DNA of 64,000 nucleotides from Poriferisodalis sp965208555. GTDB lineage: Bacteria; Actinomycetota; Acidimicrobiia; Acidimicrobiales; Poriferisodalaceae. Positions 22,535-30,852 of this stretch are shown here, one piece after another. The DNA is taken from contig NZ_OZ242342.1 of the NCBI RefSeq assembly GCF_965208555.1, positions 1,364,001 through 1,428,000 of the forward strand, in the 5' to 3' direction. The translations under genes and the position numbers were made by a program. Positions within the stretch are counted from its first letter, which is position 1; each line of letters starts with the position of its first letter. Below the pieces are notes generated by a model. It had not been told where the DNA came from. It was given only the letters and a program-made list of their open reading frames with translations, and did not search any database.

Positions 22535-22627
22535 AGCTGTGGAGGCGGCAGGAAACTCGGCGACGTTGCGACCAGCTGGATCGCTGGTCGTCGAGGGTCC
22601 TGCCGCCTCCGCAGCGGGCGCACCTCA
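22535..22627. repeat. Dispersed 93-bp hairpin element, copy 1
   Basis: This segment aligns without gaps to 57991-58083. Its outer arms TGGAGGCGGCAGGA and TCCTGCCGCCTCCG pair almost fully, a middle stem CTCGGCGAC/GTCGTCGAG pairs with one wobble, and an inner stem CGACCAGC/GCTGGTCG encloses TGGATC-like bases. It lies between the HpaB-like gene start and the DM13 gene stop. No coding frame is evident in the 22493-22653 gap. Confidence 0.85.
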
Positions 22628-22653
22628 CCGCGCGGCTCCGAAGCGGCAGCAAG

Positions 22654-23481
22654 TCAGTTCATCGGCACCAGCTCGGCGGTGCCGAAGACCACGCGGAAGC
22701 GGACGCACCAGACCGACACGGTGTTGTAGCGGTCAAGATCGATGCCCGCGGGAACCACATAGTTCTGCGCCCCGATGTTGCCCTTCAGGTCGCCCAAGTC
22801 GATGAAGTCGTCCACGAGGTCGCCGACCGATGCGTCCGGACCCGCCGTGTGCAGGTACACGTTCAGATCGGGACCGTTGTCGGTGGCGAAGTCGTCGTCG
22901 AACCGCAGGAAGGTCTGCGTGCCGTCGGTGAGCACCACCGCCGTCCCCTCGGCGGGGTGCGACCGGGGTCCGAAGCTGCCGACATAGGCAACCCGGACGG
23001 CCGGTTCAGCCTCCGTGGTGGGCGGCGGAGCGGCCGCTGTGGTGGCCGGCGCGGTGGCCGCGGGTTCGTCCGCGTCGGCCGCCGATTCGCCGTCGCTCGT
23101 CGCGCCGGGCTTCGCAATCTTCTCGCCTGCGGGATCAGACTCGCCTCCCTCAGTCATCCCCGCCGACTCATCAGCATGTTCGCCCACCGACATCGACTGG
23201 TCGGTGACCGGCTGCTCGGACTCAGCGGTCTCGCCAGCGTCGCCGGCGGCAACGGCTGTCGTGGTGGCCGTGTCGAGCGCTTCGCTGATCAGCGCGTCGA
23301 TGTCGGCCTCGACGGCGAACTCTGGGCCCTCCTCGTCGACCACCTCGTCCACGAAGATCAGGTGGAACGCAAAGACGAAGAAGACCAGGTAGATGCCGAC
23401 CCCCACCACAGCGGCGAGTCCGGTGCCGAGCGCCCAGCGCCCGCCGGTGGATCGGGGTATCAGCCTTGACAGGAACCTCAT
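22654..23481 (-). CDS. Membrane-anchored DM13-domain protein
   Basis: This 275-residue protein has an N-terminal membrane segment at about 18-45 (ALGTGLAAVVGVGIYLVFFV). A long acidic, Ala/Thr-rich linker follows (about 50-165). The C-terminal DM13 domain has TQTFLRFDDDFATDNGPDLN, then VYLHTAG, NYVVPAG and NTVSVWCVRFRVVFGTAEL with the conserved C259. DM13 domains are proposed to act in electron transfer. Export to the cell surface fits the anchor. It is near dsbB, and they may be co-transcribed. Confidence 0.85.
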   Translation of the reverse strand: MRFLSRLIPRSTGGRWALGTGLAAVVGVGIYLVFFVFAFHLIFVDEVVDEEGPEFAVEADIDALISEALDTATTTAVAAGDAGETAESEQPVTDQSMSVGEHADESAGMTEGGESDPAGEKIAKPGATSDGESAADADEPAATAPATTAAAPPPTTEAEPAVRVAYVGSFGPRSHPAEGTAVVLTDGTQTFLRFDDDFATDNGPDLNVYLHTAGPDASVGDLVDDFIDLGDLKGNIGAQNYVVPAGIDLDRYNTVSVWCVRFRVVFGTAELVPMN

Positions 23482-23559
23482 GCAACTTCCCTCATGAATC
23501 CTCGTACTTCATGCCTCAACCGTAGGAGCCACGCGGACCGTCTCATGGTCAGGAGCTGT

Positions 23560-24111
<552 letters not shown>

Positions 24112-24212
24112 CGCCGCTCAGCGTGCCATACACGCCTGCAGGGCACCGCGCACGAAGCGTGGCGGCCAGCAGACACGGAAGGAGACGAACGCTCGCCCCC
24201 CGGCTCGGCCTT

Positions 24213-25820
24213 CTAGCTACGCGAGTGGTTCGGCCGATTCATCGGAATCCACAGCGACAAGAACCCCACGCTGGCAGCAACCAGGAAGAACACCAGCGCA
24301 CGCTGGTAGTAGATGAGCGAACCAGGCCCAGAATCCTCGGTGAGCAACGCGAACAACGCGCCGATGCCGACGGCCGCGGCCGCATAGCGCAGCGTGTTGA
24401 ACAGCCCGCTGACCTCGCCGAAGAAATTCTCGGGCACCGCCTTGAGCGCCACGCTGTTCAGCAGCGGCACGCACATGCCCCATCCCATGCCGAACAGGAA
24501 GATGCTGGGCGCCATCACGAACCAGTAGTTCGGACTGGTTCCGAGCGTCAGCACCATCCACCCAACCGAGGCGATCTGTATCGCCGCCCCGGTTCGGCAG
24601 AGCCGGATCGCCTGCCAGCGTTCCCCCAATCGGCTGAAGTAGACCGTCGAGAAACCCGCCGCAATCGGCCCGAGCGTCAGTGCCAGCCCGACGACGGCGA
24701 TGTCGTAATTCCACACTTTCTGCAGGTACAGCGGCCACAGCAACCACAGCGACTGCGAGGAGATGCCGACGAGGAAGTTGGCCAACTGCGTCGTCCACAC
24801 AGCACGGCGCCGCAGCAGGTGCAGGTTCAGCAACGGCTCGGGGTGGCGCAACGAGTTGACGACGAAGACCGCCAGCGCGACGACGCCGAGCCCGCCGAGT
24901 GCGAGGGCCACCGGCGACAGGAGGCCCCACTCCTTGCCCTGCATGAGGGGCGTCACGATGGCCAACAATGCCATCGTGCCAGCAGTCGCCCCGACGATGT
25001 CCAGCCGCTGACGCATCGGGGGCGTGGGCAGCTCGCGCAGCACCCGCAGGCCTACCACGAACAGCAGCGCCGCTATGGGGGCGCTCACGAAATACAGCAC
25101 CCGCCAGCCCGCTACGGCCAGCACCAGCGTGGACACCTGCGGAGCAATGGCAGCAGCGAGCGGTCCTGACGCCGACCACAGCCCTACGGCAGTGGTCCGC
25201 CTGGACTCGGGGAACAGCGGCAGCACAAGACTCAATGAGGCCGGAAGGATGGCCGCGCCACTGATGGCTTGGAGCACCCGTGCCAGGTTCAGCGTCCATA
25301 CGGTGGGCGCGATGGCGGAGAACACAGCAGACAGTGCGAACAGCGCCAGTCCGAGCTGGAAGATGCGCTTGCGGCCGATCCGATCGGCCAGACGGCCCGC
25401 CAACGGCAGGAATGCCGCCGTGCCGATCATGAAACCGGCGATGCCCCAGCCCACATCGGAGGTCGTGGCGCCTGCGAAACCGTCCCGGATCGAAGCCAGC
25501 GCCAGGTTGGAGGCAGTGCTGTTGAAACCCACCAGCACGGTGCCCATGGACGCAACCGCAAGCGCTCGCCACGCGGCGCCTGAGACGGGCTCAGGGGCGG
25601 CGGCCCGGCGGGCTGGGGATCTCGGCTGCTCAGGCGGCTCGGCAACTCGCGAAATCGCCGCCGGGACAGGTGCCGCGGCAACAACCGAGCCGTTGCGCCC
25701 CGCGTCATGATCAACGCGCTGGATGGCAGGTGTGCCCGCGTTTTCCTCGCTCGATTCCACCGGAGGGACTCGCGGAACGCGGGCCAAGTCAACCTGACCC
25801 GGTTCGACCTCGTCCCGCAT
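24213..25820 (-). CDS. MFS drug exporter (DHA2/EmrB-QacA type)
   Basis: This 535-residue protein has about 14 hydrophobic segments starting near residue 95. Features include GWGIAGFMIGTAAFLPLAGRLADRIGRKR (MFS motif A, loop 2-3), NLARVLQAISGAAILPASL (motif C-like) and a second LAD/R-rich loop. This is the DHA2 14-TM family, which exports drugs or dyes with proton uptake. The first 90 residues are hydrophilic and low-complexity and are unusual for the family. A later in-frame start is possible but none is well placed before TM1. Specific substrate unknown. Confidence 0.85.
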   Translation of the reverse strand: MRDEVEPGQVDLARVPRVPPVESSEENAGTPAIQRVDHDAGRNGSVVAAAPVPAAISRVAEPPEQPRSPARRAAAPEPVSGAAWRALAVASMGTVLVGFNSTASNLALASIRDGFAGATTSDVGWGIAGFMIGTAAFLPLAGRLADRIGRKRIFQLGLALFALSAVFSAIAPTVWTLNLARVLQAISGAAILPASLSLVLPLFPESRRTTAVGLWSASGPLAAAIAPQVSTLVLAVAGWRVLYFVSAPIAALLFVVGLRVLRELPTPPMRQRLDIVGATAGTMALLAIVTPLMQGKEWGLLSPVALALGGLGVVALAVFVVNSLRHPEPLLNLHLLRRRAVWTTQLANFLVGISSQSLWLLWPLYLQKVWNYDIAVVGLALTLGPIAAGFSTVYFSRLGERWQAIRLCRTGAAIQIASVGWMVLTLGTSPNYWFVMAPSIFLFGMGWGMCVPLLNSVALKAVPENFFGEVSGLFNTLRYAAAAVGIGALFALLTEDSGPGSLIYYQRALVFFLVAASVGFLSLWIPMNRPNHSRS

Positions 25821-25944
25821 CCGTACCAGCGTACGGCTCTGCGCTGGCTGCCAATCGCAGAAATCGAAAGCTGGTTAGAGAACCATCAGGAGCATCGCCG
25901 CCAGGCACGGCGCCCCAGCCGGCGAGAACCTGCCGGGGACGTGA

Positions 25945-26775
25945 TCAACGACCGTGGAAGACCGGCTCGCGCTTGTCCACGAAGGCCTGCGCGGCTTCTT
26001 TGTGGTCGTCGGTCTGGCCGGTGTGGATGTGGTGGGCGGCCTCCATGTCGAGGCACTCGCCCATGTCACCGTGAACTGCCCGGTTCAGGTTCTCCTTCAT
26101 GTACCGGTAGGCCACCGTGGGCCCGTTGGCCAGCCGCCGGGCGATGGCATCCACCTCGTCCATCAGGCTCTCGGCTTCGAAGACACCGTTCACCAGGCCC
26201 AGCGACAGCGCCTGGTCCATGTCGACCCGGTCGGACAGGAAGTACAGCTCACGCGCCTTGGCCGAGCCGATCAGCCGAGACATGAACCACGTGCCGCCGT
26301 AGTCGCCGCTGAAGCCCACCCGGGCGAACGCCGTGGTCATGATGGCGTTCGGCGAGGCATACCGCAGGTCACACGCCAGCGCCAGCGACAGGCCCGCACC
26401 AGCGGCAGCCCCGGGAATCGCCGCGATGGTCGGCTTGGGCATCTCGTACAGCTTCCCGGAGGTGTCCCGTTGGCTGCGGCGCTGGTTGTGCACCCGGGCG
26501 TCGTACTGCAGCGGGCTGCCGCCGCCCTCGCCGCCGGCGGCAGCCATGCCCTTTACATCGCCGCCGGCACAGAATGCGCCGCCCGCTCCGGTCAGCACCA
26601 GTGCCCCCACGTCGGAGGCCGTCTCGGCGTCGGCCAGCGCCGCCACCAGGCCCTCCATCATCGGCGTGGACATCGCGTTGCGACGGTCGGGGCGGTTCAG
26701 CGTGATGGTCATCACACCGTCGGCGATCTCGACGGCGATGTCGTCGGTTCCGGTGTCGAAGATTCGGTCAGTCAT
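25945..26775 (-). CDS. Enoyl-CoA hydratase/isomerase-family protein
   Basis: From ATG 26775 the protein has 276 residues; a second ATG at 26778 and GAGGAG just upstream leave one codon of doubt. The crotonase fold is clear: MTITLNRPDRRNAMST, LVLTGAGGAFCAGGDVKGM (first oxyanion loop), PTIAAIPGAAAGAGLSLALACD (second) and NPVAY-like C-terminal helices (GPTVAYRYMKENLNRA). It acts in beta-oxidation or CoA-linked degradation. It is co-directional with 3-hydroxyacyl-CoA dehydrogenase further upstream. Confidence 0.9.
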   Translation of the reverse strand: MTDRIFDTGTDDIAVEIADGVMTITLNRPDRRNAMSTPMMEGLVAALADAETASDVGALVLTGAGGAFCAGGDVKGMAAAGGEGGGSPLQYDARVHNQRRSQRDTSGKLYEMPKPTIAAIPGAAAGAGLSLALACDLRYASPNAIMTTAFARVGFSGDYGGTWFMSRLIGSAKARELYFLSDRVDMDQALSLGLVNGVFEAESLMDEVDAIARRLANGPTVAYRYMKENLNRAVHGDMGECLDMEAAHHIHTGQTDDHKEAAQAFVDKREPVFHGR

Positions 26776-26835
26776 CATGTTCTCCTCGCTCAGCAAGCCC
26801 CCGCAGTATCGCGGACCGCTGTGACACGCGCCGGA

Positions 26836-28485
26836 TCAACTTTCGGTGTCCTCGGGAATGAACGAACCGAGCTCCAGTTCGACCTTCCGGAGCTTCCCGT
26901 CGTTGCCGATCACCCCCATCTCGACCCGATCCCCCGGCAGCCGCGCCAGGATCTCCAGCACGAGATCGTTGCTGGTGAGAATCTCGGTGCCTTCGAATTC
27001 GATGATCACATCACCAGGCTCGATGCCTGCCCGCTCGGCAGCCTCCCCCGGGTCGACGCCCACCACGAGCGCCCCGGAGGTGACCTCCGGCAGCAATTCG
27101 ATGCCCGAGAACGGGTCGTCGGGGTCGGGGCCGGGCTCGACGGTTTCCGGGCCGCCGTCGCCGAGCTCCCCGCCTGAGTCATCTTCGGGCGCCTGTTCGG
27201 GCGTCTCGTTGGCGGCAATGAAGTCCTCCACCGACGTGACGCGCACGCCGAGGTATGCCTTGGCCTGCACGACGCCCTCGAGCAGCTGATCGATGATCGG
27301 GCGGGCATGATCGATCGAGATCGCGTAGCCAATGCCTTCGGCGATGCCACGGTTGGTTGACGACAGGGCCGGAATCGCCGTATTGACGCCGATGACCTCG
27401 CCCGCCGCATTCACCAGCGGTCCACCGGAGTTGCCCGGATTGATGGCTGCGTCCGTCTGGATGAGCCGCACCAGCCTCGTGTCGTCCGGCAGCGTGATGT
27501 CGCGGTTGAGCCCGGACACGATGCCGGAAGTCACCGTGGGTTCGCCCACGATGCCGAGGGCATTGCCGATCGCAATCACCTCGTCCCCGACTTCCACGCC
27601 TTCAGTGGAGCCAAGGCGGACTGCCGGCAACCCGTCCCGGTCAACCTTCAGCACGGCGAGATCGCGGGTCGGGTCGCTGGCGACGACCTCGGCGGGCAGC
27701 AGCTCGCCTCCGAACAGCCGCACCTCCACCGTCTCGGCATCCCGGACGACGTGTTCATTGGTGACGATGTGGCCGTCCGCCGCCACTATGAAGCCCGAGC
27801 CCCCTCGGCCCGGGTTCTCGGCGGTCGGGGCGTTCACGATGACCACGGATTCCTGGACTGCCTCGAGGACAGCCTTGATGTTGATGCCCTCGATGCGACT
27901 GCCCAGCGGCGCCCCCGGCTCGCTTGACTCGCCGGCGAGCATCTGTGCCCAGATGTCGGCAAGAAGATCCGGAGAGAGGTCAACCGAACCGTCGCCTGAC
28001 TGGGCGCCGGACCCGCCATCTGGAGAGGTGCCGAACAGGTTGGAGTTGGCGAGCACCTGGCTCCAGAAGTCGGCATCGCCGGTGGAACCCTCGGGCGGCG
28101 TCGCTTGGGCCGCGGTGTTGTCGTCACTGGCAGCGTCGTCTGCGACACCAGCGCCGATCGCTTCTTGTTGAGAGATGTTGCTGTCGGCCTCGGCTTGCGC
28201 GGATGAGTCGAATGCCGCGGCTTGGGCATTCGTCGGCGCAGCAGTGTCGGGGCTGTCGTCACCGGCGAGCACGATGACCAGGAGCAACCCGGCCGTCAGT
28301 GCCCCGATGAGCGCCCCTACCGCACCCGCAATGCCAACCAGCAGGCACCCGGGCCGCCGCGTTGATCCGCTGGTCGGGCCGCTGCGCTGGACCGCCGAAC
28401 CCGCCGCCGGCTCGGCTGCGGCAGCGGCAGGCATGCCGGTCGCCCGGTCGTCAGATTCGACTGGGGTCCGGTCCTGCTCGGCCAT
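26836..28485 (-). CDS. HtrA/DegP-type S1C serine protease with PDZ domain
   Basis: This 549-residue protein has a cytosolic N-terminus, a membrane segment at about 47-74, an acidic Ala-rich linker and a trypsin-like domain with an intact triad: H245 (VTNEHVV), D275 (DPTRDLAVLK) and S353 (INPGNSGGPLVN). A C-terminal PDZ domain (about 430-535) contains GDVIIEFEGTEILTSNDL. It would degrade damaged exported proteins outside the cell membrane. Its ATG overlaps the stop of the upstream APH-like gene as TGATG. Confidence 0.92.
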   Translation of the reverse strand: MAEQDRTPVESDDRATGMPAAAAAEPAAGSAVQRSGPTSGSTRRPGCLLVGIAGAVGALIGALTAGLLLVIVLAGDDSPDTAAPTNAQAAAFDSSAQAEADSNISQQEAIGAGVADDAASDDNTAAQATPPEGSTGDADFWSQVLANSNLFGTSPDGGSGAQSGDGSVDLSPDLLADIWAQMLAGESSEPGAPLGSRIEGINIKAVLEAVQESVVIVNAPTAENPGRGGSGFIVAADGHIVTNEHVVRDAETVEVRLFGGELLPAEVVASDPTRDLAVLKVDRDGLPAVRLGSTEGVEVGDEVIAIGNALGIVGEPTVTSGIVSGLNRDITLPDDTRLVRLIQTDAAINPGNSGGPLVNAAGEVIGVNTAIPALSSTNRGIAEGIGYAISIDHARPIIDQLLEGVVQAKAYLGVRVTSVEDFIAANETPEQAPEDDSGGELGDGGPETVEPGPDPDDPFSGIELLPEVTSGALVVGVDPGEAAERAGIEPGDVIIEFEGTEILTSNDLVLEILARLPGDRVEMGVIGNDGKLRKVELELGSFIPEDTES

Positions 28486-29522
28486 CAGCGAACGGCAAGC
28501 CGCTCGGCAGCGCTCGTCGACAGAAAATCCACGTTCTCGCGGAACTGGTCCGTGTCGGTTTCCTCGGCGTCAGCCATCGCCCCGCGCAGGTACCGGTTCA
28601 GCACTCCCTCCGATATAGCAGCCAGACGCCAGTACGAGAACGCGCGGTAGTAATCGACTTGAGACAGGTCGCGCCCCGACGCGTCGGCATACCAGTCCAG
28701 CATCTGGCTGCGGGTCGCGAACCCGCCGGCCTGCGTGGGTGCCGACGTGCCCGCCGACAGCTCATCGGGCGACACCCAGTTGTTCATCAGGTAGCCCACG
28801 TCGGCCATCGGGTCGCCGAGCGTGCACAGCTCCCAGTCGAGCACCGCCACGATCTCCCCGGCACCCGAGATCATGTTCCCCAGCCGGTAGTCCCCATGAA
28901 CAATCGCCGAGCCGATCTGTTCGGGCTTGCGGGCCTCCAGCTCGGCGGCCACGTCATCCATGATCGGCAGCTCACGCGTCTTGGACTGCTCCCACTGGCG
29001 CTTCCAGCGACGCAGCTGCCGGCCCAGGTAGTCCTCCCGCCGCCCCAAGTCGCCCAGCCCCACATCGTCAGGCTCGATCGCGTGCAGCTCAGCCAGCACA
29101 TCGGCCACCCGGCGGCTCAGCGGCACCCGTTCGCCGTCAGGCACCAGCGCCGACTCGTCCGCCGAGTGCAGCACCGCCCCGTCCTCGTAGCTCATCACGT
29201 AGAACGGCGCCTCGTTCACCCCCTCGTCAGTGCACAGCGCGATCGCACGCGGCACCGGCACATCGGTGCGCCCCACACCGGAGATGATCTTGTGCTCACG
29301 GCCCATGTCGTGCGCCGTGGCCAGCACATGACCCAGGGGCGGCCGCCGCAGCACCACCGACGAGCCATCGCCGCAGTGCACCCGGTACGTCAGATTCGAA
29401 CGCCCACCCGCGATCAGCTCAAAGCGAAGCGGCTGGACGGCCTGCGGCACATGGGCGGCAAACCACTCGCTGACCGCAGGGGCGTCGATTCCCGCCGGCA
29501 CCTCGTCGCCAGCCGGAGTCAT
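28485..29522 (-). CDS. APH-like phosphotransferase (ACAD10/11-type kinase family)
   Basis: From ATG 29522 the protein has 345 residues. Kinase-like motifs are present: FELIAGGRSNLTYRV (nucleotide loop), RRPPLGHVLATAHDMGREHK, IVHGDYRLGNMI (HGD catalytic loop with N) and AVLDWELCTLGDPMADV (DWE metal site). This subfamily resembles the N-terminal kinase of ACAD10/11, proposed to phosphorylate hydroxy-acyl chains for CoA-linked degradation. It overlaps the 3-hydroxyacyl-CoA dehydrogenase stop by four bases (ATGA) and HtrA's start by one. The frame is open upstream to 29876 but that part is inside the neighbour. Confidence 0.85.
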   Translation of the reverse strand: MTPAGDEVPAGIDAPAVSEWFAAHVPQAVQPLRFELIAGGRSNLTYRVHCGDGSSVVLRRPPLGHVLATAHDMGREHKIISGVGRTDVPVPRAIALCTDEGVNEAPFYVMSYEDGAVLHSADESALVPDGERVPLSRRVADVLAELHAIEPDDVGLGDLGRREDYLGRQLRRWKRQWEQSKTRELPIMDDVAAELEARKPEQIGSAIVHGDYRLGNMISGAGEIVAVLDWELCTLGDPMADVGYLMNNWVSPDELSAGTSAPTQAGGFATRSQMLDWYADASGRDLSQVDYYRAFSYWRLAAISEGVLNRYLRGAMADAEETDTDQFRENVDFLSTSAAERLAVR

Positions 29523-30388
29523 CCGTAGGTGTAGAAGCCCCGGCCGGTCTTGCGCCCCAGCAGCCCGGCGTCGCACATGCGGCTGAGCATCGGCGGCGGG
29601 GCGTAGAGCTGCTCGCGGAACTCCTCGTACAGCGACTCTGCCACCGCCAGCGTCGTGTCCAAGCCGATCAGGTCGCACAGGGCCAGCGGGCCCATTGGGT
29701 GGTTGCAACCCAGCACCATGCCGGCGTCGATGTCCTCGGTGGAGGCGAAGCCCGATTCGAGCATCCGGATCGCCGACAGGATGTAGGGGATCAGCAATGC
29801 GTTCACCACGAACCCGGCCCGGTCCTGGCTGTCCACCACACGCTTGCCCAGCCGTTCGGACGCGAAGTTCCGGCACCGCTTGGCGGTGTCCTCCGCAGTC
29901 AGCAACGACGAGATGACCTCCACCAGTCCCATCACCGGGACCGGATTGAAGAAGTGCATGCCGATGACCTGAGCCGGCCTGTCAGTGGCCATCGCCAGCT
30001 TCATGATCGGGATGGCGGAGGTGTTGGAGGCCATCACGGCGTTGGGATCGTCGAGCACCTTGGACAGCCGGCCGAACACGTCCAGCTTGGCCGCCTCGGC
30101 CTCCACGATCGCCTCGATCACGAACTCCCGGTCGGCCAGCTCGTCAAGATCGAGGCCGAAGGACATGGCGCCCAGCGCCGCTTCCCGCCCCGCGTCGTCG
30201 AGCTTGCCGGCGTTGACCGCCCGGTTCAGGCTCTTCTCGATGCGGGCCATGCCGGCTGCGAGCGCATCCTCGTCCACCTCGACGACCCTGACGTCGCATC
30301 CGCTGCGGGCAGCGACTTCGGCGATGCCGGACCCCATCAGGCCGCAGCCGACCACCCCTACCCGTTCAATGGCACCGTTGCTAGACAC
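29519..30388 (-). CDS. 3-hydroxybutyryl-CoA (3-hydroxyacyl-CoA) dehydrogenase
   Basis: From GTG 30388 the protein has 289 residues; a TTG at 30397 is also possible. The Rossmann motif VGVVGCGLMGSGIAEVA is at the N-terminus, followed by VMASNTSAIPIMKLA, AQVIGMHFFNPVPVMGLVEV (with the catalytic His) and a C-terminal helical domain with NHPMGPLALCDLIGLD. It reduces acetoacetyl-CoA-type substrates or oxidises 3-hydroxyacyl-CoA with NAD(P). It is 48 bases downstream of the B12-binding gene, pointing to a CoA-linked carbon metabolism operon. Confidence 0.92.
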   Translation of the reverse strand: MSSNGAIERVGVVGCGLMGSGIAEVAARSGCDVRVVEVDEDALAAGMARIEKSLNRAVNAGKLDDAGREAALGAMSFGLDLDELADREFVIEAIVEAEAAKLDVFGRLSKVLDDPNAVMASNTSAIPIMKLAMATDRPAQVIGMHFFNPVPVMGLVEVISSLLTAEDTAKRCRNFASERLGKRVVDSQDRAGFVVNALLIPYILSAIRMLESGFASTEDIDAGMVLGCNHPMGPLALCDLIGLDTTLAVAESLYEEFREQLYAPPPMLSRMCDAGLLGRKTGRGFYTYG

Positions 30389-30436
30389 GCAGGGCAATCT
30401 ACCGGTCTGCGTGCGCCGGGTCCCGGGCGAGCAGGT

Positions 30437-30838
30437 TCAAGCCGTCTGCTGGGAGCGCTCGATGGCGTCGCTCACAGCGGCCACCACCTCGTCGGCCGTC
30501 GCGCCGGGTGTCAGCACCGCCGCCATGCCCGCCTCGCGCATCGCCTCGAGATCGCCGTCGGGCACGATGCCGCCGAGGATCACCGGGATGTTCTCGGCGC
30601 CGGCCTCGCGCAGACGCTGGGTCACCAGCGGCATCAGCGCCTCGTGGGCGCCAGAGAGCATCGAGATGCCGATGGCGTCGACGTCCTCGTCGACGGCGGC
30701 CGCCACCACGCTCTCAGGCGTCTGGAACAGGCCGGTGTAGATCACCTCGAAGCCGGCGTCGCGCAGCATCCGGGCCACCACCTTGACCCCGCGGTCATGC
30801 CCGTCCAGACCGAGCTTCGCAACCAGCACCCTTGACAT
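30437..30838 (-). CDS. B12-binding subunit/C-terminal domain of a methylmalonyl-CoA-type mutase
   Basis: This 133-residue stand-alone domain has the cobalamin signature DGHDRG at residues 12-17 (H14 would coordinate cobalt), followed by EVIYTGLFQTPESVV, the SMLSGAH loop and VILGGIVPDGD. It is the small subunit type of split acyl-CoA mutases or a mutase-related accessory protein. No large (TIM-barrel) subunit is in the window. It sits 14 bases downstream of the cyclase/ATPase gene. Confidence 0.9.
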   Translation of the reverse strand: MSRVLVAKLGLDGHDRGVKVVARMLRDAGFEVIYTGLFQTPESVVAAAVDEDVDAIGISMLSGAHEALMPLVTQRLREAGAENIPVILGGIVPDGDLEAMREAGMAAVLTPGATADEVVAAVSDAIERSQQTA

Positions 30839-30852
30839 CGCAGCGACCCTAG

